Shown piece after piece: positions 46,427-60,068 of a DNA stretch of 64,000 bases (the first letter of the stretch is position 1; every line of letters starts with the position of its first letter). The stretch lies in contig NC_014041.1 in NCBI RefSeq assembly GCF_000023465.1, positions 2,982,001 through 3,046,000 of the forward strand, in the 5' to 3' direction. The DNA comes from Zunongwangia profunda SM-A87. Lineage in GTDB: Bacteria > Bacteroidota > Bacteroidia > Flavobacteriales > Flavobacteriaceae. Below the pieces are notes generated by a model, which had not been told where the DNA came from, searched no databases, and worked only from the letters and a program-made list of their open reading frames with translations. A program made the position numbers and the translations under genes.

Positions 46427-48274
46427 TTATTGAAGTTGAATTAACATGGCATCCTGTGCAGGAATGCTCAAAGTTTCATTTAGCTGAATGTCTTTTCCTG
46501 AAATAATTTCTTTTCCAGAGGTGGAACCTTGAATTCCCTCAGCATATTTCTTTAAATCTAAAGTCTGTTCTTCAGCATTATTATTGATAATAACCATTAC
46601 CCGGTTTTTATCATTATACCTAAAATATACATACACATTATTTTCTGGTAAAAACTGAAGCATTTTACCAAACTGCAATACTTCATTTTCTTTTCTGAAA
46701 TTCAATAATTTTGAAGTCAGATCAAAGTATTTCATTTGGTTTTCAGTCCTGTCTTCCGCATTAAAGGCAGATTGTTCATCACCTTCCCAACCACCTGGAA
46801 AATCCTGTCTAATCGCGCCGTCGCCTTTTCCTTTATCGCCTCGCATTCCTATTTCATCTCCGTAATAGATTTGAGGCGTACCACGTACCGTAGCGATCAT
46901 GGTCATCGCCATTTTATATTTTTTAAAATCACCATCGTAAATCTCATTAAATCTACCCGTATCATGATTACCCATAAACACCATCAAATTATCGGTATCG
47001 GCATATAAGAAATCGTTCACAAAATTCTCATAGGCTTTAATCATTCCTCGATCCCAACTGGCATCCTGCTCATGAAACATCGATGTCATCGCATCATGTA
47101 AAGTGAAATCCATCACCGATGGTAAATTAGAATTGTAATCCTGAATTGCGCCTATGGGGCTATCTTTTTGCCAGTAGCTAATTTGCGCCTGGTCGTGCAT
47201 CCAAACTTCCCCAACGATATTAAAATATGGATATTCGTCCATGATCGCTTTCGTCCATTTCGCAATCCCTTCTTTATCATTATAAGAATAGGTATCAACA
47301 CGAAATCCGTCTAAACCAGAATATTCGATCCACCAGATCGCATTCTGAATCAAATAGTTTAACACTAAAGGATTACTCTGATTTAAATCGGGCATCGTAC
47401 CGGTAAACCAGCCGTCAACACAGTATTTAAAATCACGTGCTGATTTGTGCGGATCATATTGCGTAGTCATTCTATAATTAGAATTCTCATAACCCGGGAA
47501 TTGATGTACCCAATCATACGTAGGTAGATCTTTAATCATCCAATGCTCACTACCCCAGTGATTGGTCACATAATCCATTATTAACTTCATATCTTTTTGA
47601 TGCAACTCATTGGCCAGACGCTTATAATCTTCGTTACTACCGTAACGTGGATCGATTTTATATACATCGCTTTGCGCATAAGTGTGATAGGAATAACCGG
47701 CATCATCATCGGCTAGTAAAGGTGTGCTCCAAAGCGCTGTAATCCCAAGATTTTTTAGATAATCTAAATGATCGATCACCCCCTGAATATCACCACCGTG
47801 ACGACCGCCCTGTTTAGAACGATCGGCTTTTTCCTGCATTTCTGTAGAAGAATCATTATCCGGATTTCCATTAGCAAAACGATCGGGCATAATTAAATAA
47901 ATCGCATCACTCGCATCAAAACCTTCTCTTAACGCCGAACCTTCTTCTCGTTGCTTTAATTCGAAAGTTTTGGTGATATTTCTTTTACCTTTTTTACTGA
48001 AGTTAAACTCATAATTTCCCGCAGGAAGTGCTGAAGAATTTATTGTTACAAATACATAATTTGGATTCTCGGTTTTTCGAATATTATTGATGATTACCTC
48101 ATCTTCTGAAGAAACTTCGTACGTGCCGATATTTTTTCCGTAGAACATGATCTGAAGTTCTTCCAGATTCATATCGCTCCACCAAAAAGGCGGCTCCATT
48201 TTATCGATTTGTGCCTGCGCTACTCCTGAAATTAATAACAGGAGCAACACAAGATTATATAATTTAGTTTTCAT
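46427..48274 (-). CDS. susA: GH13 neopullulanase/cyclomaltodextrinase (SusA-like)
   Basis: 615 residues. An N-terminal signal peptide is cleaved after AQA (about 22), then a cyclomaltodextrinase-type beta-sandwich (about 23-115), then the GH13 barrel. Catalytic residues: DGFRVDTYS, VGEVWMH, MGNHDTGR. It resembles Bacteroides SusA, which cuts pullulan and maltodextrins in the periplasm into maltose and glucose units for SusB. It follows the repeat array and precedes the GH13 lipoprotein gene by 4 nt. Confidence 0.9.
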   Translation of the reverse strand: MKTKLYNLVLLLLLISGVAQAQIDKMEPPFWWSDMNLEELQIMFYGKNIGTYEVSSEDEVIINNIRKTENPNYVFVTINSSALPAGNYEFNFSKKGKRNITKTFELKQREEGSALREGFDASDAIYLIMPDRFANGNPDNDSSTEMQEKADRSKQGGRHGGDIQGVIDHLDYLKNLGITALWSTPLLADDDAGYSYHTYAQSDVYKIDPRYGSNEDYKRLANELHQKDMKLIMDYVTNHWGSEHWMIKDLPTYDWVHQFPGYENSNYRMTTQYDPHKSARDFKYCVDGWFTGTMPDLNQSNPLVLNYLIQNAIWWIEYSGLDGFRVDTYSYNDKEGIAKWTKAIMDEYPYFNIVGEVWMHDQAQISYWQKDSPIGAIQDYNSNLPSVMDFTLHDAMTSMFHEQDASWDRGMIKAYENFVNDFLYADTDNLMVFMGNHDTGRFNEIYDGDFKKYKMAMTMIATVRGTPQIYYGDEIGMRGDKGKGDGAIRQDFPGGWEGDEQSAFNAEDRTENQMKYFDLTSKLLNFRKENEVLQFGKMLQFLPENNVYVYFRYNDKNRVMVIINNNAEEQTLDLKKYAEGIQGSTSGKEIISGKDIQLNETLSIPAQDAMLIQLQ

Positions 48275-48352
48275 TTTTTTGTTTTCAGTTTTCAGCTTAC
48301 AGGTTTTAGCGATCAGCTATAAGCCATTAGTTTTGGGTTAAATAAGATTTCT

Positions 48353-49245
48353 GGACACTAATTTTCATTCGTGGAAAGATTTCTCCGCTTCACTTTGTTT
48401 CGGTCGAAATGACAACTCATTTCAAGAATAATTCAAAATTTAAGATTCAATATTAATTTTCAAATTTTCGCATTAACAAATTTTCAAATTAACTGATCTC
48501 AGTTCTATTTTTTTCGAATCCTCTTCAATAAAACCACTCGAAGTAACATTCTTTCGTGAAAAAATTTCTCGACTCCACTTTGTTCGGTCGAAATGACAAC
48601 GAATTTTAGATGTAATTCAAAGTTTAAGATTCAATATTAATTTTCGAATTTTCGCATTAACACATTTTCAAATTAACTGATCTCACTTCTAATTTTTTTT
48701 GAATCCTCTTCAATATCAAAACTCGAAGTAAAATTCTTTCGTGAAAAGATTTCTCGACTCCACTTTGTGTCGGTCAAAATGACAACGAATTTTAGATGTA
48801 ATTCAAAGTTTAAGATTCAATATTAATTTTCAAATTAACGCATCTTCACATTTCCAAATTAACTGATCTCACCTCTATTTTCTTCGAATTCTCTTCAATA
48901 TCAACAATCGAAGTAACATTCTTTCGTGAAAAGATTTCTCGACTCCACTTTGTTTCGGTCGAAATGACAACTCATTTCAAGAATAATTCAAAGTTTAAGA
49001 TTCAATATTAATTTTCAAATTTTCGCATTAACACATTTTCAAATTAACTGATCTCAGTTCTATTTTCTTCGAATTCTCTTCAATATCAACACTCGAAGTA
49101 ACATTCTTTCGTGAAAAGATTTCTCGACTCCACTTTGTTTCGGTCGAAGTGACAACTCATTTCAAGAATAATTCAAAATTTAAGATCCGACATTAATTTT
49201 CAAATTTTCGCATTAACACATTTTCAAATTAACTGATCTCAGTTC
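48353..49245. repeat. Five tandem 185-bp non-coding repeats
   Basis: TTCTC-GACTCCACTTTG-like blocks recur at 48381, 48566, 48751, 48936 and 49121, a constant 185-bp period. Each unit holds CGGTCGAAATGACAAC and, on average, CACTCGAAGTAACA, REP-like pieces common in flavobacterial genomes, and TTAACACATTTTCAAATTAACTGATC modules (cited as TTAACACATTTTCAAAT). No coding potential. It fills the gap between susB and susA. Confidence 0.88.
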
Positions 49246-49248
49246 TAG

Positions 49249-53671
<4,423 letters not shown>

Positions 53672-53683
53672 TGTTGATATTAT

Positions 53684-54340
53684 TTATTTTTGGAGTAGAT
53701 TTTTTAAAAATTCGATCGAGATTTCAGTAAAATCACTGAAGATATAATCGGCTTCATGTAGTGTTTTTTTATCACCAATCCCGATACTGGTCATTTGTCC
53801 CTTATTTGCCGCCTGAATCCCGGCTACAGAATCTTCGAATACAATACAATCTTGCGGAGCAACATTCAGCTTTTCAGCAGCGATAAGAAAAACTTCTGGA
53901 TCTGGTTTCGCTTTGCTTACATCCGTACCATCCACGATGGCATTAAAACCATCTTTCAAATCGATTTTTTCTAAAATATGACGAGCATTTTTACTGGCCG
54001 ATCCTAATGCGTAGGGAGTGTTATTTTCATTTAAATAATCGAGTACTTTTTGAACTCCTGGAAGCACTTCACCTTTATCCATCTTATTTACATAAGATAG
54101 ATAGTTTTCATTTTTAAGTTGCATTTGTCGATTAAACTCATCTTCGGTAAGCTCTCTATTTCCCCAGTTCAGTATTTTTTTAAGCGAATCTACCCTGCTT
54201 ACTCCTTTTAATTCTTCATTCTGTTCTTTGGTAAAATCGAAACCTAAATCATTTGCCAGTTTTTTCCAGGCCAGAAAATGAAATTTTGCTGTATCTACGA
54301 TTACACCATCAAGATCGAATATGATAGCTTTTTGATTCAT
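53684..54340 (-). CDS. pgmB: Beta-phosphoglucomutase
   Basis: 218 residues of HAD superfamily. Motif I IFDLDGVIVDT has nucleophile Asp9 and acid/base Asp11. The cap domain with GVSRVDSLKKIL, motif II LGSASKNA and motif IV FEDSVAGIQAA follow, the beta-PGM pattern. It converts beta-glucose 1-phosphate to glucose 6-phosphate. Between the MFS transporter and GH65 genes in one operon. Confidence 0.94.
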   Translation of the reverse strand: MNQKAIIFDLDGVIVDTAKFHFLAWKKLANDLGFDFTKEQNEELKGVSRVDSLKKILNWGNRELTEDEFNRQMQLKNENYLSYVNKMDKGEVLPGVQKVLDYLNENNTPYALGSASKNARHILEKIDLKDGFNAIVDGTDVSKAKPDPEVFLIAAEKLNVAPQDCIVFEDSVAGIQAANKGQMTSIGIGDKKTLHEADYIFSDFTEISIEFLKNLLQK

Positions 54341-54374
54341 TTTAGTAGTATGTTTCTTAAATTTTCAGTTAGTC

Positions 54375-55730
54375 TCACTTCGCAACTTCTTCGTCTACGT
54401 CGTCTATTCTTAAGGTAAGGACTGCGGCAATCATAAAGGCTACACCACTCATCATTAATGCATAAATAGGATCTCCACCGTAAAGATATTTTACCATTGG
54501 GCCACCAATAATAGCATTCACGATTTGAGGAATTACAATAAAGAAGTTAAAGATTCCCATATACACCCCCATTTTTCGAGGCGGAATTGCTCCGGCTAAA
54601 ATGGCATAAGGCATCGCAAGAATACTTGCCCAGGCAATACCAACACCCACCATACTTAAAATCACCCAGTTTTCATTAGGCATGATATAAATAGAGAGCA
54701 AACCTGCCCCACCAATAATCAATGAAATGATATGTGTGTTTTTTCGGCCTACTTTTTTGGCAATTACCGGTAAGAAAAACGCAAAAACTGCAGACACAGC
54801 ATTATAAACTCCAAACAGGATTCCCACCCAATCACCGGCATCCTGGTAGGCTTCACTACTGGAATCCGAAAGTGGTAATCCATAGATGTGATGCGCAATG
54901 GCCGGGGTAGCAAATACCCACATACCGAACAAACCAAACCATGAGAAAAACTGCACCCAACTAAGCTGACGCATCGTATGAGGCATTTTTACAAAATCGG
55001 TAAAAATATCGGTGATTTTAGATTTTTCTTCATCAGGAACTAGGACTCCTGGCTTATCCTCCTGTGCGTGAAAGTGTTCCAGTTCTTCCGGGCTGTACTC
55101 TTTGGTCGTAAAAACAGTAATTAAAATACTTACCACCAAAATAACCGCACCAATGATAAAAGATAATAGAAGATTTAAAGGAATTTCACCTTCCGCGGCT
55201 CTATTGGTAAAACCAAACCAGTTAGTTAATACGTAAGGCAACCATGATCCAACAACAGCACCAATACCAATCAATACCGTTTGTATACTAAAGCCTAAGG
55301 TTCGTTGATCGCTGGGAAGATTATCGGCAACAAGTGCTCTAAAAGGTTCCATGGCTACGTTAAAAGACGCATCCATGATCATAAGCATCCCTGCTCCCAC
55401 CCATAAAGACGGCATAATGGCGATAAACAAGTCGGCATTTGGCATTAGCACCAAACCAATGGCGGCTAAAATTCCCCCGGTTAGGAAAAATGGGCGACGT
55501 CTCCCCAATTTGGTCCAGGTACGATCACTATAATAACCAATAATAGGCTGAACAATCAAACCTGTAACAGGAGCGACAATCCAAAACCAAGAGAGATGCT
55601 CGACCTCTGCACCAAAAACCTGAAGGATACGGCTGGCATTTGCATTTTGTAATGCGAATCCCATTTGAATCCCGAGAAATCCGAATGTCATATTCCAGAT
55701 TTCCCAGAAACTTAATCTGCGTTTCTGCAT
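54375..55730 (-). CDS. MFS sugar transporter, SLC45/GPH-like (maltose importer)
   Basis: 451 residues, 12 predicted helices. The conserved MFS loop reads YYSDRTWTKLGRRRPF after TM2, and NANASRILQVFG is typical of the SLC45-like maltose/sucrose symporters in Bacteroidota starch loci. It probably brings maltose or glucose across the inner membrane, completing the path from SusC. First gene of the five-gene catabolic run toward GH13; 34-nt gap to pgmB. Confidence 0.88.
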   Translation of the reverse strand: MQKRRLSFWEIWNMTFGFLGIQMGFALQNANASRILQVFGAEVEHLSWFWIVAPVTGLIVQPIIGYYSDRTWTKLGRRRPFFLTGGILAAIGLVLMPNADLFIAIMPSLWVGAGMLMIMDASFNVAMEPFRALVADNLPSDQRTLGFSIQTVLIGIGAVVGSWLPYVLTNWFGFTNRAAEGEIPLNLLLSFIIGAVILVVSILITVFTTKEYSPEELEHFHAQEDKPGVLVPDEEKSKITDIFTDFVKMPHTMRQLSWVQFFSWFGLFGMWVFATPAIAHHIYGLPLSDSSSEAYQDAGDWVGILFGVYNAVSAVFAFFLPVIAKKVGRKNTHIISLIIGGAGLLSIYIMPNENWVILSMVGVGIAWASILAMPYAILAGAIPPRKMGVYMGIFNFFIVIPQIVNAIIGGPMVKYLYGGDPIYALMMSGVAFMIAAVLTLRIDDVDEEVAK

Positions 55731-55871
55731 ATCGTAATATTAGAAGGTTACGATAAGCACTAAGACTTATCAAAACTTATTTTAGTTAGGAAGTAAAAAT
55801 ATAAGTTCTGATAAATTAACTAATTTGGCGATAAATATAGCTAATAATTTAAAGATTATGGTATTAAATAA

Positions 55872-56891
55872 TTATTTTGTTGATTCTCGTTCAATTAAAC
55901 CGGTATCTACGATAATGGTTTTATAGCTTTCTTCCTCTTCAGGAGACTTTTCTAATTTTTCGATTAATAATCGTGCTGCTTCCTCTCCCATGCGGCTTCC
56001 ATGCTGACTAATAGTGGTCAAACTGGGAATAAAACGTTTGGATAATTCGCCATCGGTAAAGCCTATCACCTGTACATCTTCGGGCACTTTTTGACCCTTT
56101 TCCTGAACGGCTCGCACTGCTGCTGCGGCAAAATGTTCGTTAACTGCAAAAAGCGCATCAAAATCGGATTCTTTTACAAAGGCTGAAATTTCATGTTCTA
56201 CCTTATCCATATGCTCGATTTTAAGGATGCTTTTCTGATTTACCTTAAAGCCATTTTCTTGGAGAGCCTGGGTATACCCTAAGGTTCTTAATTTCCCCAC
56301 GCTTATATAATCAACTGTGGAAATAATTCCTATGTTTTTAGCTCCTTTATCGATTAAGCATTGCACTGCTTTTTTTGCACCTTTTACATCATCTATAATT
56401 ACTTTATCTGAAGGAACCTCCTCTACAGATCGATCAAAAAGCACCAGAGGCATTCCTTGATTAACCACTTCGGTTAAATGGTGATAATCGCCCTTTTGCA
56501 TGGTTTCTTTCGCTACCGACAAAATGAAACCATCGATACTACCGTTAGCCAACATCTCCATATTCAGCACTTCCTTATCAAAACTATTATCTGAAAGACA
56601 AACAATTACGCTATACCCTTTTTCATTAGCAATATGCTCTATTCCACTAATAACCGTAGTAAAAAAATGGTGTACAATTTCAGGAATAACAACCCCAATA
56701 GTTTTTGTCTTTCGATTTTTAAGACTAAGTGCAATGTTATTGGGTTTATAGTTATATAATTTAGCAAAAGCCTGCACTTTTTGCCTCGTATCTTCTCCTA
56801 TTTCCGGGCTGTCCCGAAGTGATTTTGAAACCGTTGAAATCGATACATCTAATTCTTTAGCAATTTGTTTTAACGTAAGTTTTGGCCTCAT
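55872..56891 (-). CDS. LacI-family transcriptional regulator of the starch locus
   Basis: 339 residues. The N-terminal LacI HTH LTLKQIAKELDVSISTVSKSL (cited as IAKELDVSISTVSKSL) is at about 5-25 with the hinge helix after PNNIALSLKNR. A periplasmic-binding-like sensor domain follows. It is divergent from susC, 240 bp apart, across a perfect operator-like palindrome, so it most likely controls susCDE and perhaps the catabolic operon in response to maltose. 141 bp separates it from the MFS start. TATTTTTG (56929-56936) is a -7 candidate. Confidence 0.93.
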   Translation of the reverse strand: MRPKLTLKQIAKELDVSISTVSKSLRDSPEIGEDTRQKVQAFAKLYNYKPNNIALSLKNRKTKTIGVVIPEIVHHFFTTVISGIEHIANEKGYSVIVCLSDNSFDKEVLNMEMLANGSIDGFILSVAKETMQKGDYHHLTEVVNQGMPLVLFDRSVEEVPSDKVIIDDVKGAKKAVQCLIDKGAKNIGIISTVDYISVGKLRTLGYTQALQENGFKVNQKSILKIEHMDKVEHEISAFVKESDFDALFAVNEHFAAAAVRAVQEKGQKVPEDVQVIGFTDGELSKRFIPSLTTISQHGSRMGEEAARLLIEKLEKSPEEEESYKTIIVDTGLIERESTK

Positions 56892-57002
56892 AAAATTCAG
56901 TCTTCACTATTATCTGTGCTCTTCCCTTCAAAAATACTACAAAAACATGGTTTAAATTAGGGTTTTGACATTTAAAAGCCCTAAAAAACGAAAAGTTGTC
57001 AA

Positions 57003-57020
57003 CACTACAACGTTGTAGTG
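57003..57020. promoter_or_regulatory. LacI-type operator, perfect 18-bp palindrome
   Basis: CACTACAACGTTGTAGTG is fully self-complementary around a central CG, the pattern of LacI-family operators. It lies 111 bp upstream of susC and 112 bp upstream of the lacI-type gene on the other strand. I noticed only one such site in the window. Confidence 0.72.
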
Positions 57021-57130
57021 AGGGTTCATTAAAATATCCTCAAAAAAAGAACTTAAAATTTATATAATTTTAACCTCAGGAAGTAAAAATATAAAGTTTA
57101 TAATCTAAGTAAAATTCAATAGGGAAATTT

Positions 57131-60058
57131 ATGAAAACATTTATTAAAAGCACATTGTTTTTGCTGTTTATGCTACCGATGAGCTTTTTTGCCCAGAATT
57201 CTGTTTCCGGAACGGTGACAGAAACCGCAACCGGAATGCCGGTGCCGGGAGCAAACGTAATTGTGAAAGGAACCAGCAATGGAACCATTACAGATTTTGA
57301 TGGTTTATACACTATCGAAAACCTTGTAGCTGGAGATACTATCGCTTTTTCATTTTTAGGGTTTTCTACTAAAGAAATCGCATTCACAGGACAAGAAACT
57401 ATTAATGTGCAATTAGACGAAGACCAGGCTACACTAGATGAAGTGGTGGTGGTTGGATATGGTACCGTTCGTAAAAAAGATGCAACAGGTGCCGTAAACC
57501 AGGTTTCTACTGAAGATTTTAACCAGGGACAGGTAAATACTGCAGGACAGTTAATCACCGGTAAAATTGCCGGGGTTACCGTAACTTCTGGTGGTGGAGC
57601 ACCTGGCGAGGGCCAGAATATTAATATTCGTGGAATTGGATCTATTTCTTTAAATAGCTCTCCGCTATACGTTGTAGATGGTATTCCTTTGGATAATAGT
57701 AATGTAGGTGGATCTAGAAATCCGCTAGATTTTATCAATCCAAACGATATCGAGAGTATGACCGTCTTAAAAGATGCGTCTTCTACGGCGATCTATGGTT
57801 CTCGTGCTGCCAATGGTGTGGTTTTAATTACCACTAAAAAAGGTAAAGGGCAGGAATTTAAGTTCAACTATGCTGGAAACACTACCGTATCCAGACCTAC
57901 AAACTATGTAGATGTCATGGATGCCGATGAATTTAGAAATTTGGTGAACCAGGTTGGAAACGAAGCGGCTATTGCTCGCCTAGGCAATGCTAATATGAAC
58001 TGGCAAAAAGAAATCTATTCTGAGGCAATTGGTTTTGATCATAATTTAAGTACTACCGGAAATATTGGCGGATTTATGCCTACCCGGGCTTCGGTTGGAT
58101 ATACCGATCAGGATGGTATTTTATCAGGAGATAACTTTTCAAGAACTACAGGGTCTGTAAGCTTACGACCAAGTTTTATGGATGGTCATTTAAAATTTGA
58201 GATTAATGGACGTGGAATGTACACAGAAAATACATTTGCCAACCGTGATGCCATCGGCACCTCTGTAGATTATGATCCTACACAGCCCATCTATGATGCT
58301 AATTCACCTTTTAGCAACTATAATTCATGGTTGGTATATAGTGAAGACGCTGATAGATATGTACTAAATAACCTGGCTCCGGTGAATCCGATTGCGTTGA
58401 TTAACGAAAAAGACGATTCTGCTGAAGTACGTCGCTTTATAGGAAATGCTAAAGTAGACTATAAGCTCCATTTCTTTCCAGATGTAACAGCTACGGTAAA
58501 TATTGGTCTTGACAAAACAAATAGTCACGGAAGAACGATAGTTTCTGAAAACATGCCATCTTCCCAATTAGACTGGAACGGTTCTTATTCTAATTACACC
58601 AACAACTCTACCAATAAACTTTTTGATGCTTATTTAACCTATGATAAGGATTTTAAGGACCATAGTTTAAATGCTGTATTAGGATATTCTTATCAAAGTT
58701 TCGAAAACGATAACTACAGTTTTGACAGTGAAGCTGCAGAAGAAGGAAACGATTCAGAATTCATTGATAAATGGAGAAGTACTTTACTATCTTATTTTGG
58801 TAGAGCAAACTATAATTATGCTGATCGTTATTTACTTACTGCTACTTTAAGAGCGGATGCCTCTTCTAAATTGAATCCAAAAGACCGTTGGGGATATTTT
58901 CCTTCTTTTGCCGTAGCATGGAATATTAATAACGAAGATTTTTTCAATTCTAATTCGGTTGATCAATTAAAGCTTCGTGTAGGTTATGGTGAAATTGCCA
59001 ATGTTAACGGATTAGGTGATTATCTGTTCTTAACGAAGTATACCGGTTCAAGATCTAATGCATACTACCAGTTTGGACAATCATATTACCAAACTTACCG
59101 CCCAGAAGCTTACAATGAAGATCTAAGATGGGAGGTTGGTAAAACTATCAATGCCGGTATCGACTACTCATTTTTTAACAGTAGAATCTCAGGGTCTGTT
59201 AATGCATACCTTAAGAAAACTGAAGACATGATTAGTTACGTAACCATAGACCCGTTTACTAATTTCTCCAATGGTATCGATAAAAACATCGGGGACATGG
59301 AAAACCGGGGTATCGAATTTGAAATTAACGTAGTTCCTGTACAAACCGATAATTTCAAATGGAGTATTGGATACAACATCGCTTACAATGATAACGAGAT
59401 CACTAATTTACCCGATCAGGTAGAAGCTGGAGGTATTAACGGAGGTACTGGTAATAATATCCAGTTACAAAAAGAAGGATATTCTCCTTTTAGCTACTGG
59501 GTTTATAAACAGATTTATGACGAAGCAGGAAGACCAATTGAAGGGGCTTATGTAGATCGTAACGGTGACAACCAGATCAACGATGATGACAAATATCTTT
59601 ATAAGGATCCTTTTGCTGATATTACTATGGGGCTTAATACCAATGTTAGTTTTAAAAACTGGGATCTAGCCGTTGTATCAAGAGCTAGTTTAGGAAACTA
59701 TGCTTACAATAACATGGCTTCTGCCAAATCTTATGAGATTAGAGCTACCGAGAATAGCATTCTAACTAATCTACATAGAGATTACTTTAATACCGGTTTC
59801 CAGAGTTTAACAGAAACTAACTTACAAAGTGATTACTATGTGCAGGATGCTTCGTTCTTCAAACTAGACAATATTACTTTAGGTTATACCTTCGACCAGA
59901 TCTTTAAAGAATCTACACTGCGACTTTATGGTACTGCACAAAATGTACTTATCGTTACAGATTACGAGGGTCTTGATCCAGAAATTAATGGAGGTATCGA
60001 TAACAATTTCTACCCTAGGCCAAGAACTTTTACTGTTGGGGTAAATCTAAATTTCTAA
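57131..60058 (+). CDS. susC: SusC-like TonB-dependent outer-membrane transporter
   Basis: 975 residues. Signal peptide (about 1-22), a carboxypeptidase-like beta-sandwich (about 25-100, SGTVTETATGMPVPGAN), a TonB box-like region (DEVVVVGYGT), plug domain with NIRGIGSISLNSSPLYVVDG, then a 22-strand barrel ending in aromatic Phe. It imports maltodextrin across the outer membrane with SusD. First gene of the divergent operon; the next gene starts 10 nt on. Confidence 0.94.
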   Translation: MKTFIKSTLFLLFMLPMSFFAQNSVSGTVTETATGMPVPGANVIVKGTSNGTITDFDGLYTIENLVAGDTIAFSFLGFSTKEIAFTGQETINVQLDEDQATLDEVVVVGYGTVRKKDATGAVNQVSTEDFNQGQVNTAGQLITGKIAGVTVTSGGGAPGEGQNINIRGIGSISLNSSPLYVVDGIPLDNSNVGGSRNPLDFINPNDIESMTVLKDASSTAIYGSRAANGVVLITTKKGKGQEFKFNYAGNTTVSRPTNYVDVMDADEFRNLVNQVGNEAAIARLGNANMNWQKEIYSEAIGFDHNLSTTGNIGGFMPTRASVGYTDQDGILSGDNFSRTTGSVSLRPSFMDGHLKFEINGRGMYTENTFANRDAIGTSVDYDPTQPIYDANSPFSNYNSWLVYSEDADRYVLNNLAPVNPIALINEKDDSAEVRRFIGNAKVDYKLHFFPDVTATVNIGLDKTNSHGRTIVSENMPSSQLDWNGSYSNYTNNSTNKLFDAYLTYDKDFKDHSLNAVLGYSYQSFENDNYSFDSEAAEEGNDSEFIDKWRSTLLSYFGRANYNYADRYLLTATLRADASSKLNPKDRWGYFPSFAVAWNINNEDFFNSNSVDQLKLRVGYGEIANVNGLGDYLFLTKYTGSRSNAYYQFGQSYYQTYRPEAYNEDLRWEVGKTINAGIDYSFFNSRISGSVNAYLKKTEDMISYVTIDPFTNFSNGIDKNIGDMENRGIEFEINVVPVQTDNFKWSIGYNIAYNDNEITNLPDQVEAGGINGGTGNNIQLQKEGYSPFSYWVYKQIYDEAGRPIEGAYVDRNGDNQINDDDKYLYKDPFADITMGLNTNVSFKNWDLAVVSRASLGNYAYNNMASAKSYEIRATENSILTNLHRDYFNTGFQSLTETNLQSDYYVQDASFFKLDNITLGYTFDQIFKESTLRLYGTAQNVLIVTDYEGLDPEINGGIDNNFYPRPRTFTVGVNLNF

Positions 60059-60068
60059 AAAAAGAAGT

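Noticed and set aside
57076..57738. 220-codon minus-strand frame over the susC start
   Set aside because: Mirror of the well-supported SusC plug region; composition is typical of a shadow frame.
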